Of a stretch of 64,000 bases of DNA, positions 43,385 to 53,038 are shown piece by piece. The notes beneath the pieces were generated by a model, which saw only the letters and a program-made list of their open reading frames with translations, ran no database searches and was not told the DNA's origin. Position 1 is the stretch's first letter; every line of letters starts with the position of its first letter. The stretch is taken from positions 1,736,001 to 1,800,000 of the forward strand of contig OZ240206.1 of assembly GCA_965197405.1 (NCBI GenBank), in the 5' to 3' direction. The stretch is from G965197405 sp965197405. GTDB lineage: Bacteria; Chloroflexota; Dehalococcoidia; Lucifugimonadales; JAGWBF01. A program made the position numbers and the translations under genes.

Positions 43385-43687
43385 TATTTTCATGGTAATA
43401 CAGGCCCCACAGTGTGTCATTCCGAACGGAGTGAAGCGGAGTGAGGAATCTCAAAGGCGGGCTTATTCGAGAGCATGGGTTTTTAGATTCCTCGCTGCGC
43501 TCGGAATGACATCAGAGAGAGTGTAGGCTATTTTCATGGTAATACAGGCCCCACAGTGTGTCATTCCGAACGGAGCGAAGCGGAGTGAGGAATCTCAAAG
43601 GCGGGCTTATTCGAGAGCATGGGTTTTTAGATTCCTCGCTGCGCTCGGAATGACATCAGAGAGAGTGTAGGCTATTTTCATGGTAAT
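43385..43687. repeat. Tandem duplication, two near-identical 144-bp copies
   Basis: Copies 43385-43528 and 43529-43672 differ at one base seen (GTGAAG against GCGAAG), followed by the first 15 bases of a third copy, ending at TATTTTCATGGTAAT (43687). Each copy is a whole inverted-repeat element with arms GTCATTCCGAACGGAG and TCGCTGCGCTCGGAATGAC. No gene lies here. Confidence 0.92.
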
Positions 43688-43698
43688 GGGAGGACGCT

Positions 43699-44925
43699 AT
43701 GGACCTCATTCTAAGGAACGCGCATGTACCCGAAGGAGATAATCAATCTCGGGTGGACATCGGTATCAGCGAAGGTCGCATAGCTGCGGTCCAGCCCGAC
43801 CTGGTGGCCGACGGACCGGAGATTGACCTTCATGGCCGGCTGGTGACTGCCGGATTCGTCGAGACCCACATCCACCTGGACAAGTCGTGCATCCTGGAGC
43901 GTTGCAGGTCCGAAAGAGGCGACCTTGAGGAGGCCATCGAGCAAGTGGCCGGAGCCAAGAAGGCTTTCACAGAGGAGGACGTCCGCGAGCGGGCGGTGAG
44001 GACGCTGGAGAAGTGTATCCTCCAGGGTACGACTCACGTGCGCACCCACCTGGAGGTGGACCCGGGTATTGGCCTGCGCAGCCTGGATGCAGTCCTGCCT
44101 CTGATCGAAGAGTACAGGTGGGCTATTGACCTTGAGGTATGCGTCTTTCCTCAAGAGGGGCTGCTGAACAACCCCGGCACCGATGAGCTGATGGTCGAGG
44201 GCCTGAAGAGGGGGGCCAGGGTCGTGGGAGCGGCGCCCTACACCGACACGGACCCCCACGGCCAGATAGACCGCGTATTCGAGATGGCCCGCGAGTTCGA
44301 CGCCGACATAGACATGCACCTCGACTTCGGCAACACGGCAGAGAGCATGGACGTGGAGTACGTTTGCGACCGCACCGAGGAATTCGGCTATGGCGGCCGG
44401 GTCGCCATCGGACACGTCACCAAGCTATCAACTGTGCCGGTGGAGCGTTTCGAATCAATCGGGCTCAGGCTGGCTCAGGCTGGCGTCGCGGTGACGGCGC
44501 TGCCCGCGACTGACCTTTACCTCATGGGCCGCCACCAGGACCACAATGTCATCCGCGGCGTGACGCCCGTTCACAAGCTGCTGAGCTTGGGTGTGAACTG
44601 CTCTCTCTCCAGCAACAACGTGCTGAACCCTTTTACACCCTTTGGCGACTGCTCGCTTATCCGCATGGCAAACCTCTACGCCAACATCTGCCAGGTCGGC
44701 AAGCGGGACGAGATACGGCAGTGCTTCGAGATGGTTACGGGGCGGTCTGCCGCGCTGCTGAGGCTCGAGGACTACGGCGTTGCCGTGGGCAAATCGGCAG
44801 ACCTGGCCGTGCTGGACTGTGCAGAGCCGGAAACGGCTGTGGCCGAGTTGTCTACCCCTCTTTACGGCTTCAAGCGGGGGCGCATGACCTTCAGCCGCAA
44901 GCCGGCGGAGCTTATCCGACCCTGA
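43699..44925 (+). CDS. Amidohydrolase, cytosine deaminase-like
   Basis: 408 residues. Metal-dependent amidohydrolase: GFVETHIHLDKSCIL (metal HxH), GTTHVRTHLEVDP, IDMHLDFGNT, GRVAIGHVTKLS, and SLSSNNVLNPFTPFGDCS. This is the layout of CodA-type deaminases acting on cyclic amidines. Substrate unknown. A strong terminator follows. Probably works with the MFS carrier upstream on uptake and breakdown of a small N-heterocycle (inference). Confidence 0.87.
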   Translation: MDLILRNAHVPEGDNQSRVDIGISEGRIAAVQPDLVADGPEIDLHGRLVTAGFVETHIHLDKSCILERCRSERGDLEEAIEQVAGAKKAFTEEDVRERAVRTLEKCILQGTTHVRTHLEVDPGIGLRSLDAVLPLIEEYRWAIDLEVCVFPQEGLLNNPGTDELMVEGLKRGARVVGAAPYTDTDPHGQIDRVFEMAREFDADIDMHLDFGNTAESMDVEYVCDRTEEFGYGGRVAIGHVTKLSTVPVERFESIGLRLAQAGVAVTALPATDLYLMGRHQDHNVIRGVTPVHKLLSLGVNCSLSSNNVLNPFTPFGDCSLIRMANLYANICQVGKRDEIRQCFEMVTGRSAALLRLEDYGVAVGKSADLAVLDCAEPETAVAELSTPLYGFKRGRMTFSRKPAELIRP

Positions 44926-44985
44926 CAGCGGAGGAAGGGCATGTTGTGGCAAGGAGATGGGCCGGGTTGGCGTGGACGCGAGGGG

Positions 44986-45015
44986 GGCGCAGGGATTAGC
45001 CTGCGCCAATTTTTT
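44986..45015 (+). terminator. Rho-independent terminator
   Basis: GGCGCAGG, 6-base loop, CCTGCGCC, then AATTTTTT. A perfect 8-bp stem followed by a T run, 60 bases after the amidohydrolase stop. Confidence 0.88.
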
Positions 45016-45068
45016 GTGACAGGGCTACCCCAGCCCAGACACTTCCCGGAGACAATCGTGTACGACTC

Positions 45069-45386
45069 CTAGAGAGTGGCGTTAGCTTCGGCATCAGCCA
45101 GGAGTCCGACTATCGAGGGTGCTGGTTGGGGCCGGACACGCTCTTTGACCTGTATGTTGGAAACGAGGACGAGGGACTGGTCTATCCGTCTCATGTCCAT
45201 CTCGACGGATTCCTCATCCACCACCAGGTACCGGGAGACGGTCTGAATGATGTCCCTCTTCATAGCCTCCATGTGCTCTGGGGACACCCCGATCCGGTCC
45301 AGCACCAAGATTAGCTGAAGCCGCCTTCGGGCAGAGTCTTTGCTCGGTTCACGCTTCTGGAGGGCCCACCTCAGAAGGTCAATCAT
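45069..45386 (-). CDS. minE: Cell division topological specificity factor MinE
   Basis: 105 residues from ATG 45386 (GGGAGGG upstream). N-terminal MIDLLRWALQKREPSKDSARRRLQLILVLDR in two blocks is the MinD-activating anti-MinCD helix/strand; the C-terminal part is the MinE dimer domain. It stimulates MinD ATPase and drives pole oscillation. Its start lies inside the end of minD. Confidence 0.9.
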   Translation of the reverse strand: MIDLLRWALQKREPSKDSARRRLQLILVLDRIGVSPEHMEAMKRDIIQTVSRYLVVDEESVEMDMRRIDQSLVLVSNIQVKERVRPQPAPSIVGLLADAEANATL

Positions 45387-46197
45387 TGGAAATGACCCTC
45401 CCATTTCTGCCGATCAGCTTCTTCAGCCGGGATATGACGCCGTGCCCGTTCTCCAACTGCATGAAGGGGAGGTCTTCGCCATCTACACGTGCTGCGATAC
45501 GCCGGAAGGCCTCCCCCGACCAGGACTTGGGGTCATGTACAACGGGCACTCCCCTGTTGGTGGCTATGATGAGCTGGTCGTCATCGGGAACAAGTCCCAG
45601 CATCCGAACCGAGAGGAGCTCCATAATGTCCTTCTCGTCCATCATGTCGCCCTGCTTGACCATGCCAGGCCTGAGCCGGTTGATTACGAGGTCCGGAATG
45701 GGAATCTCCGCCGCTTCCAGCAGGCCAATCACTCGGTCTGCGTCCCGAATGGCCGAGACCTCCGGCGTGGTTATCACGATTGCCTGGTCTACGGCTGCTA
45801 TGGCGTTTCGAAAGCCCTGCTCAATCCCGGCAGGACAATCTATGATCACGTACTCAAATTCTTGCCGCAACTGCTGGCAAAGCTCTTTCATCTGCTCGGG
45901 CTTGATGGCCGTCTTGTCACGGGTCTGAGCCGCCGGAATAAGGTAGAGGTCTTTTGCGTACTTGTCCCGGATCAAAGCCTGGTGGAGCTTGCACTGGCCC
46001 TCCACCACGTCCACCAAGTCGTAGACGATGCGGTTCTCCAGGCCCATAACGACATCCAGATTGCGCAGTCCGATGTCCGTATCTATGACCACCACTTTCT
46101 TGCCGCGCAACGCCAGGCCCGCCCCCAGATTTGCCGTGGCTGTGGTCTTACCCACCCCTCCTTTGCCTGAGGTGATAACGACAACTTTCCCGGTCAT
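45379..46197 (-). CDS. minD: Septum site-determining protein MinD
   Basis: 272 residues. Deviant Walker A SGKGGVGKTT, VVVIDTDIGLRNLDVVMGLE, VIIDCPAGIEQGF. The C-terminal amphipathic tail GVISRLKKLIGR is the membrane-targeting sequence. Overlaps minC (46194-46197) and minE, forming minCDE. Confidence 0.96.
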   Translation of the reverse strand: MTGKVVVITSGKGGVGKTTATANLGAGLALRGKKVVVIDTDIGLRNLDVVMGLENRIVYDLVDVVEGQCKLHQALIRDKYAKDLYLIPAAQTRDKTAIKPEQMKELCQQLRQEFEYVIIDCPAGIEQGFRNAIAAVDQAIVITTPEVSAIRDADRVIGLLEAAEIPIPDLVINRLRPGMVKQGDMMDEKDIMELLSVRMLGLVPDDDQLIIATNRGVPVVHDPKSWSGEAFRRIAARVDGEDLPFMQLENGHGVISRLKKLIGRNGRVISND

Positions 46198-46973
46198 GAG
46201 CAGTTCCTTTCCTGCATCCCCTGGAATCTGCCGGTGAAGGGCGCTACCACAATCGAGTGCCCGCTCACGTAGGCGATTTCGGGTTGTGTTGATGCTACAT
46301 GGTTTTCTTTGTCAGGCGGAGCAACGGAGACATGCCGACCGATGCGAAGCTGAAGGGGCCGTAGGGCAAGGGCTATGATGACCGCTTCGGTCTGACCGGC
46401 GCTGTTCACTCCTGCGTGGGCGATGCCCCGTAGCGTTCCAAGTACGATGATATCCCCGGCGGCCGTGACCTGGGCCCCTGGATTCACGTCGCCCAGAACA
46501 ATCACGTCGCCGTTATGATGCACGATAGTACCCGAGCGGCAGGTGTTCTTGACGAATAGGGGCATCTCCCCGGAGCCGGGTCTCTCGCCAGCCGGTGATG
46601 GGTCTCTCCTCGGGAGCCCAAGGGCGACGGGGACCTGGGCTTCCTCGGAGATAGCCTCTTCCAGGGTCTCGACATCGCACCAGAACCTCGTGACCTTGAA
46701 GTGGAATTCCTTCTCGAAGACCTGTCTCAATCGCCTTAGCTCTTCGGGGTTAAGTACCCGCCGGCCGACGTTAACGGTCACGGCCCCCCCTGTGAACCAG
46801 TGATGCCTTTCCGCGAGATACACTCGGAGGCTCTCTTCCGCCTGGTAGAAGGCAATTTCGTCGTCAAGGCTGAAGTCCACATTCCAGCCTCGTCCACCTA
46901 CTTTAACTACCTCCCTGCCCAGCACGGACCGGATATGAGGTCTCTCTTCGTTAACTCCGTGCGTTGCCGGCAA
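46194..46973 (-). CDS. minC: Septum site-determining protein MinC
   Basis: About 260 residues from TTG 46973. The C-terminal beta-helix domain is clear: NTCRSGTIVHHNGDVIVLGDVNPGAQVTAAGDIIVLG in pieces, then GIAHAGVNSAGQTEAVIIALAL. It inhibits FtsZ polymers with MinD. The start is uncertain: the frame is open to 47099 but the extra part is repeat sequence; GTG 46925 is an alternative. Confidence 0.87.
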   Translation of the reverse strand: MPATHGVNEERPHIRSVLGREVVKVGGRGWNVDFSLDDEIAFYQAEESLRVYLAERHHWFTGGAVTVNVGRRVLNPEELRRLRQVFEKEFHFKVTRFWCDVETLEEAISEEAQVPVALGLPRRDPSPAGERPGSGEMPLFVKNTCRSGTIVHHNGDVIVLGDVNPGAQVTAAGDIIVLGTLRGIAHAGVNSAGQTEAVIIALALRPLQLRIGRHVSVAPPDKENHVASTQPEIAYVSGHSIVVAPFTGRFQGMQERNCS

Positions 46974-46995
46974 TGTCCTACTTCTCGAACCTGTG

Positions 46996-47215
46996 AATAA
47001 GAGGATGTTTACAAAGTGCCTTCTCCCCCGGTGGGAGAAGGTTAGAGCCTGCCCTGAGCCCGCCGAAGGGATGATGGGGAGTTGTTCGGACCCCTTCACC
47101 TGCTTGTTTTCTCAGGCGTCGTGCTCTTGAAGTAACACTCATCACCCTCACCTCAGTCCTCTCCCTTGACGAGGGAGGAGACCCTTAAGCAGCGCCTTGG
47201 GAAACATCCTCTAAG
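46996..47215. repeat. Dispersed repeat, CCCCTTCTCCC type, copy 3
   Basis: GAGGATGTTTACAAAGTGCC, CTTCTCCCCCGGTGGGAG, then an extra ~80 bases, then CTCAGTCCTCTCCCTTGACG and GGGAAACATCCTCT. Same family as 6898 and 37199 but longer. Confidence 0.7.
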
Positions 47216-47558
47216 AGGCCAGTGTCAGTCGTTGAGAACCTGACGAGGCGTAGTCTCTCTTTCATGTGTGGAGGACTTTGCCCCTGCGGGGAGTTGAGGC
47301 GATTCCAAGAGTAAATCAAACGAGAGAGAACCCCACCACCCCAGATTTCACCCATGATGGTGAACCATGTTTAGATTAGCAACAGGATCGAAATAATTTC
47401 AAGTAGTTGGACCACTCTTTTTAGCACATTTCGCCCCTGGCTATCCTGAGCATCGAGCCTGTCGGAGGGCCGAGCGGAAGAAGGCCCTTGCCAAATGCGG
47501 GCATGGCCCATAAGATGGTTGGGAACGAAAGCCTGGCGAAAGAACGAGAGGCTATGAG
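47216..47558. other. Gene-free gap with little structure
   Basis: About 340 bases between the repeat and the hydrolase gene. I see no gene, RNA or promoter I would defend; it is more AT-rich than the surroundings near 47340-47420. A weak GAGAGG-type site precedes 47559. Confidence 0.4.
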
Positions 47559-48203
47559 ATGCGCCAGAGTGCGGTTGCCTTCAAGGCCGGAGGCCTGACG
47601 CTGGAGGGTGTCGTGGGTTGCCCCGATGAAGTTCCCGGGCCTCTCCCCGGCGTGGTGGTGTGTCATCCCCATCCCCTGGGCGGCGGCAACATGAACAACA
47701 ACCTGGTGGCGTCAGTATACCTCGCCCTCATAGAAAGCGGCTTTGTAGCCCTGCGCTTCAATTTCAGGGGAGTGGGAAACAGCGAGGGGTCCCATGCCCA
47801 GGGAGAGAAGGAGCCGGAGGACGCGGAAGCGGCCTTGGACTTGCTGAAGGGGCGGGCCGACGTAGACGCAGACCGGCTCGGAATGGCGGGCTACTCCTTC
47901 GGGGCCGGGGTAATCCTGGGAAGCCTTTCGAGATATGCGGACGTCAAGGCCTTCGCCCTCTTCTCCCCGCCCGTCCGCTTCCTGGAGTACCCGGGCGTTG
48001 ACGAGGACGCAAGGCCCAAGCTCTTCGTGTGCGGGGACAGGGACCGGTCGGTGCCAATAGATTCCCTGAAGGAGAAGGTGGAGTCCCTCAAACAGCCCGC
48101 TCAGTGCCAGGTCGTGGCGGGGGCCGACCACTTCTGGGTGGGTCGCGAGGAGGAAGCGGCCCGCCACGCCGTGCAGTTCTTCGACGATACCCTCAAGCAT
48201 TAG
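47559..48203 (+). CDS. Alpha/beta hydrolase (dienelactone hydrolase-like)
   Basis: 214 residues. HPHPLGGGNMNNNLV, RFNFRGVGNSEGSH, nucleophile elbow GYSFGAG, then DRDRSVP and a His in GADHFWVG, giving a Ser-Asp-His triad. No signal peptide. It resembles COG2945-type esterases. Substrate unknown. Confidence 0.87.
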   Translation: MRQSAVAFKAGGLTLEGVVGCPDEVPGPLPGVVVCHPHPLGGGNMNNNLVASVYLALIESGFVALRFNFRGVGNSEGSHAQGEKEPEDAEAALDLLKGRADVDADRLGMAGYSFGAGVILGSLSRYADVKAFALFSPPVRFLEYPGVDEDARPKLFVCGDRDRSVPIDSLKEKVESLKQPAQCQVVAGADHFWVGREEEAARHAVQFFDDTLKH

Positions 48204-48239
48204 CCGTCAACCATTCAGGCAATCGCTTTGGAAATAACG

Positions 48240-48300
48240 CCTTCGTCGCTCCGGCGAAGCTTGTCCCCGTGAAAACGGGGAGCCGGAGTCCAGAGACCGC
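48240..48300. repeat. Dispersed repeat, CGAAGCTTG/GGGAG type
   Basis: Contains GAAGCTTGTCCCCGTGAAAA and CGGGGAGCCGGAGTCCAGAG. The same GAAGCTTGTCCCCGTGAAAA segment occurs inverted at 60340-60380 and 62242-62272. Confidence 0.65.
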
Positions 48301-48322
48301 TACGTGGCGTCAAGGAGGAGAC

Positions 48323-49906
48323 ATGGCCGATATTATCATACGCAACGGCAGGGTCGTGGATGGCATGGGGAACCCCTGGTCCCGCGCCGACCTGTCCATA
48401 GCGGGAGACCGCATTGAGCATATTGGGCACGTAGAAGGAAGCGCGCCTACGGTGATAGACGCCCAGGATATGTGCGTCTGCCCCGGCTTCATAGACATCC
48501 ACGCCCACCCGGACCTCACCATCCTGTATAAAGAGGTCCAGGACTACAAGCTCCGCCAGGGAATCACCAGCGAGGTGTCAGGGAACTGCGGCTTCACCGC
48601 CGCTCCCCTGAACCCGGAGACCGCGGACATGCTGAAGCGTTACGTGGGCTTCATCACCCCGCCATCGGGAGTGTCCTGGGAATGGCGGACCTTTGCCGAC
48701 TACCTGGACGTTGTACGAAGCTCCGTCCCCGCCACCAACATAGCCCCCTTGATAGGACACGGGACGGTCCGAATCGCCGTGCTGGGCTTCGACCAGCGCG
48801 CCCCCACGCCCCAGGAATTGGAGCGCATGAAGGCGCTGACGGAGGAGGCGATGGAGGCCGGGGCCTTCGGACTCTCCACTGGCCTGGTGTACGTTCCGGG
48901 CACCTACTCCGAGACGGAGGAGATTGTCGAGCTGGCTAAGGTCGCCTCCCGCTACGGGGGGTTCTACGCCACTCACATGCGCAACGAGGACGACCATCTG
49001 ATGGACTCCATCCGGGAGTCCATCGAAATCGGGCTGCGCGCGGACCTGCCTGTCCAAATATCCCATCACAAGGCGGCAGGGAAGGCCAACCACGGCAGGG
49101 TCGGGGAGTCCCTGGCACTTCTGGAGCGTACCCGCGAGGAGGGGCTGGATATAACGGCGGACCAGTACCCCTACCACGCCAGCAGCACGACCCTGCTCTC
49201 CGTCCTCCCTCCCTGGGCACAGGAGGGCGGCGTGGACCGGGTCATGGTCCGTCTCCAGGACACTGGCGACAGGGAACGAATACGGGGCGAGCTATTGAGT
49301 CCTCTGGGGGAGACCCGCATGGGAGCGGGCCTGGACGGGACCCTCGTCTCCTCCCTGTCCTCCGAGGCCAACCAGCGCTTCATAGGGCTGAGCATCAACG
49401 AGATAAGCGACCTCCGCAACCAGGACCCGGTAGACGCCCTCTTCGACCTGCTGCTGGAGGAGAGATGCAACGTGGGCATGGTGGCCTTCTCCATGTCCGA
49501 GGAGGACGTGCGGACCGTCATGGCCCATCCGACCACCATCATAGGCACCGACGGCCTCTACTCTCCCGGCAACCCCCACCCCCGGATATACGGCACATAT
49601 CCTCGTATCCTGGGCCGCTACGTCAGAGAGGAAAAGCTCCTCACCCTGGAGGAGGCGGTCCGGAAGATGACCTCCTTCCCCGCTCGGAAGCTGGGCCTGG
49701 CGAACAAGGGCGTCCTGCGGGCCGGGGCCGACGCCGACGTCGTCATCTTCGACCCCAAGAAGGTCATAGACAAAGCCACCTTCCAGCAGGCCCGCCAGTA
49801 CCCGGAGGGCATCGAATACGTCATAGTCAACGGCCGGATTTGCGTCGAGGGGGGCCGGTTCAACGGCCAAACCGCCGGACGGGTCCTCACCCGGGGCGGC
49901 CGGTGA
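48323..49906 (+). CDS. N-acyl-D-amino acid deacylase family amidohydrolase
   Basis: 527 residues from ATG 48323, with AGGAGG upstream. GFIDIHAHPDLTI (metal HxH), SGNCGFTAAPL, FGLSTGLVYVPGTYSETEEIVELAKV, HMRNEDDHLMDSI, QISHHKAAGK, and IGTDGLYSPG: the D-aminoacylase layout. Releases D-amino acids from N-acyl forms. Cytoplasmic. Family members in this lineage may act on other cyclic or acyl amides. Confidence 0.92.
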   Translation: MADIIIRNGRVVDGMGNPWSRADLSIAGDRIEHIGHVEGSAPTVIDAQDMCVCPGFIDIHAHPDLTILYKEVQDYKLRQGITSEVSGNCGFTAAPLNPETADMLKRYVGFITPPSGVSWEWRTFADYLDVVRSSVPATNIAPLIGHGTVRIAVLGFDQRAPTPQELERMKALTEEAMEAGAFGLSTGLVYVPGTYSETEEIVELAKVASRYGGFYATHMRNEDDHLMDSIRESIEIGLRADLPVQISHHKAAGKANHGRVGESLALLERTREEGLDITADQYPYHASSTTLLSVLPPWAQEGGVDRVMVRLQDTGDRERIRGELLSPLGETRMGAGLDGTLVSSLSSEANQRFIGLSINEISDLRNQDPVDALFDLLLEERCNVGMVAFSMSEEDVRTVMAHPTTIIGTDGLYSPGNPHPRIYGTYPRILGRYVREEKLLTLEEAVRKMTSFPARKLGLANKGVLRAGADADVVIFDPKKVIDKATFQQARQYPEGIEYVIVNGRICVEGGRFNGQTAGRVLTRGGR

Positions 49907-50038
49907 TCCCCTGAAGGCCCCCGCCAGCCTTTAGCGACGTCAGTGGAGTTTAGTTCCACTGCCTTGGCTGTGAGAACCGGGGATTATATACGAGGGAGGG
50001 TAGATGGACCTCCACATGCTCTGTTCTTGTCTCGTGGG

Positions 50039-50752
50039 ATGGTGAAACCGATGGATAAATCCTTCTCCGTTAGTTTCTGGCTTGTCGAAGTATCAGCGGA
50101 TTTGGGCATACTTGAAGACCATTTGAAGCTTATCGAGGAACAAATGGATCAAGGGCACCAGTCAGCAGAAGAAATTCGGCATGCCATATTAGAACAACTG
50201 CCCGCTCTTAGTGGGGATGACCGGCGAGCACGGTCGCAATTCGCATATGAAGTTTATGACGATTATGTTGAATTCCAACTCCCGCACATCTTGTATAATT
50301 CTTTCCTCGTTTCTTTATATGCGGTGTATGAGTCGTCAGTGACGCGAATCGCGAGACTCATTCAAGAGAAAAAGGAGCAAAAAATCTCTCTCGACGACCT
50401 CAAAGGAGATTTCCTCGACCGTGCTCAAAAATACTATCAACACGTTCTCACGTTTGAACTCTCCAAAAATAACCAGTCCTGGGAGCGGTTGAAAATACTG
50501 GCTGGCCTTCGTCACGCGATTGTCCATGCGAATGGTCATCTCGACATGATCAAAGTGAGCAAGCGCAAGAAAATCCAAAAGTGGATAGAGAAGGACATAG
50601 GTATTGAAGCCTACTACGAAGACATTATTGTCGACCAGTCCTTCGTGAGGGAGACATTTAATGCAGTCAAAGAAGATTTGAAAGACCTGGTAAAAAGGTA
50701 TAACGAGTTGGGTAGGGCAAGCGAAGACCTACCGCAAGGGAACCAATTCTGA
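50039..50752 (+). CDS. HEPN-like hypothetical protein
   Basis: About 237 residues from ATG 50039 (a second ATG is four codons on). Lower GC than its neighbours. Helical throughout; LAGLRHAIVHANGH holds R-x4-H, the catalytic motif of HEPN ribonuclease-fold proteins. HEPN proteins often act in toxin-antitoxin or abortive-infection roles. No partner antitoxin or nucleotidyltransferase is seen beside it. Likely acquired; function inferred only. Confidence 0.6.
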   Translation: MVKPMDKSFSVSFWLVEVSADLGILEDHLKLIEEQMDQGHQSAEEIRHAILEQLPALSGDDRRARSQFAYEVYDDYVEFQLPHILYNSFLVSLYAVYESSVTRIARLIQEKKEQKISLDDLKGDFLDRAQKYYQHVLTFELSKNNQSWERLKILAGLRHAIVHANGHLDMIKVSKRKKIQKWIEKDIGIEAYYEDIIVDQSFVRETFNAVKEDLKDLVKRYNELGRASEDLPQGNQF

Positions 50753-50827
50753 GAATCCTTCCTCCATGACTGAACTATCCACCTGAGCCACGTCCTATTC
50801 CATTTCCCTGGAAGGGAACCATAAACG

Positions 50828-51586
50828 ATGGCTGAAATCCTGCACCGACTACACCTGCTGTTGGCACTGGGTTTGGCCGCACTAATAGTATCTGCGGGTG
50901 TAGCGTGTGGTGACAATTCCTATAGCACTTGCGATGATTGGCGTGATGCTCACATAGATATTAATGCAAGGGACGATTTCGGCTATACACCCCTGCATCG
51001 GGCGGCGTGGTTCGATGAGGAACCATCGGTCATTGAGTCGCTACTGGATTGTGGCGCGGACATAGAATCTAGGAACGATGCTGAAGAGATGCCCTTGCAT
51101 TATGCAGCGCGATCTAATAAGGAGCCAATCGTCAGGTTGCTTCTGGACCGCGGCGCGAACATAAATGCAAGGGGCTATTGGGGAGATACGCCTTTGCATG
51201 ATGCGGCGAGGAGCAATAAGTCATCGGTTATTGAGTTGATGCTAGATCGAGGAGCGGATATCAATGCAAGGAACGATTTTGGCAGTACACCCTTGCATAG
51301 TGCAGCACGCAGCAACAAATCGTCGGCTATTGAGTTACTGCTAGATCGCGGAGCGGATACCAATACGAGGGACAATTTGGGGGGTACACCCTTGCATGAT
51401 GCAATGGTGTATAACAATGAACTGTTGGTTATCGCGTTACTGGTAGAACGTGGAGCGGACATGAATGCGAGGAACAATAGAGGGGAAACGGTGTGCGAGT
51501 CGGCGCGGAGGGTGGGTATCTCCTACACGGACGACCGCGGCTTGTGGTGCCCCCCAGTATATAATCCCTTGGAGGTAAACCCTTAG
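50828..51586 (+). CDS. Ankyrin-repeat lipoprotein
   Basis: 252 residues. Signal sequence with lipobox AGVAC (Cys near residue 27), then about six ankyrin repeats: each has TPLHxAAR-SNKxSVIELLLDRGADINAR. A membrane-anchored exported ankyrin protein. AT-rich like the gene before it; together they form a foreign-looking patch. Function unknown. Confidence 0.83.
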   Translation: MAEILHRLHLLLALGLAALIVSAGVACGDNSYSTCDDWRDAHIDINARDDFGYTPLHRAAWFDEEPSVIESLLDCGADIESRNDAEEMPLHYAARSNKEPIVRLLLDRGANINARGYWGDTPLHDAARSNKSSVIELMLDRGADINARNDFGSTPLHSAARSNKSSAIELLLDRGADTNTRDNLGGTPLHDAMVYNNELLVIALLVERGADMNARNNRGETVCESARRVGISYTDDRGLWCPPVYNPLEVNP

Positions 51587-51671
51587 AAGTGCCACTGCCT
51601 AAGGGAAGACTGGGTGGAGAGATCTAGCCAAAGGGTCAGGACTTCGATTCTCAAAGCGGGGGAGGCGTAAA

Positions 51672-53015
51672 ATGAGCGCAGAGGACAGTACCGGCAGCGA
51701 GCTGGACCGGTACCTGGAGCTAACTCCCAGGTCCCGGAGCATCTGGGAGGAGGCCAAGCAGTACCTGCCCGGAGGCGATACGCGCAACAGCATCTTCTGG
51801 GCCCCCTATCCCATCTACATCGAGCGCGGCGAGGGGTGCCACACCGGGGACGCGGATGGCGTGGACCGGCTCGATTTTATCGGCAACATGACCAGCCTCA
51901 TCCTGGGCAACGCCTACCCGCCCGTGGTGCAGGCCATCCAGGAGCAGGCATCCAGAGGGTTCGTGTACAACGCGCCCAACGAATACCAGGTCCGCCTGGC
52001 GAAGCTGATTTGCCAGCGGGTGCCCTCGGTGGAGATGGTCCGATTTACCAATTCCGGCACCGAGGCCACGCTGAACGCCATTCGCGCGGCCAGGGCGCTC
52101 ACCGGCAAGGTGAAAATCGCCAAGTGCGAGGGTGGGTATCATGGCACCCACGACGTGGTATCCGTCAGCGTTCGCAGCGACCCCAGCCTGAGCGGCGACC
52201 CGGACCGGCCCACGCCCGTGCCCAGCGTCGGCGGCCTGCCCGACGAGGTCCTGGAGCATGTGGTGGTCGTCCCCTTCAACAATACCCAGGCAGCCCGCGA
52301 AATCCTGGAAGAGAACGCGGACGACCTGGCCGCCGTTATCCTGGAGCCGGTCTTGGGCGGTTCCGGGATGGTCCCCGCCGAGCAGGAGTACCTGGACATG
52401 CTGCGGGACTTCACCCGCAAGAACGAGGTCGTGCTCATCTTCGACGAGGTAATCAGCTTCCGCGTGGCCCCCGGGGGGGCGCAGGAATACTATGGCATCA
52501 CTCCAGATATGACCACCTTCGGCAAGGTTATAGGCGGCGGGTTCGCTGTGGGGGCCTTTGGCGGACGCCGGGACCTCATGGAGCTATTTGACCCCACGAA
52601 AGGCCCCGTGGTGGCCCACGCCGGCACCTTCAACGGCAATCCCATGACCATGCTGGCCGGCGCCATCACCCTTGAGCACCTGACCCCCGACGTCTACCGC
52701 CGCCTAGACATCCTGACGGAGCGGCTTCGCCAGGGGGTTCTGGAGGTGTGCGCCGACCTGGAGGTCCCCGTCCAGGTGACGGGCTTAGGCTCCATATTCG
52801 GCATCCATTTCGTAGACAGGCCCGTCCGCACCTGGCGGGACGTGGCCGCCGCCGATAAGGACCTTCGCCAACGGGTATTCTGGGGGTTGATGAACGAGGG
52901 AGTGCTGTTCACCTCCAGCCTGGTGGGCTGCGTCTCCAGCCCCATGGGCGAGGAGGAAGTTGACACCTTCGTCCGGGCGTTCCGTAGGGTGCTGGAACGC
53001 AACCAGGGCGGCTGA
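51672..53015 (+). CDS. Class III aminotransferase (GSA aminomutase-like)
   Basis: 447 residues, ATG 51672 with GGGGGAGG upstream. PLP fold type I: FTNSGTEATLNAIRAAR, EGGYHGTHD, LIFDEVISFR, and the Schiff-base Lys in TFGKVIGGGF. Similar to HemL, but GSA aminomutase is not implied; many relatives are of unknown substrate. Confidence 0.88.
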   Translation: MSAEDSTGSELDRYLELTPRSRSIWEEAKQYLPGGDTRNSIFWAPYPIYIERGEGCHTGDADGVDRLDFIGNMTSLILGNAYPPVVQAIQEQASRGFVYNAPNEYQVRLAKLICQRVPSVEMVRFTNSGTEATLNAIRAARALTGKVKIAKCEGGYHGTHDVVSVSVRSDPSLSGDPDRPTPVPSVGGLPDEVLEHVVVVPFNNTQAAREILEENADDLAAVILEPVLGGSGMVPAEQEYLDMLRDFTRKNEVVLIFDEVISFRVAPGGAQEYYGITPDMTTFGKVIGGGFAVGAFGGRRDLMELFDPTKGPVVAHAGTFNGNPMTMLAGAITLEHLTPDVYRRLDILTERLRQGVLEVCADLEVPVQVTGLGSIFGIHFVDRPVRTWRDVAAADKDLRQRVFWGLMNEGVLFTSSLVGCVSSPMGEEEVDTFVRAFRRVLERNQGG

Positions 53016-53038
53016 CGACAGACGGGCAAGCCCTGCCC

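Noticed and set aside
43385..43687. CRISPR array
   Set aside because: Only two long copies with no spacers; no cas genes anywhere in the window.
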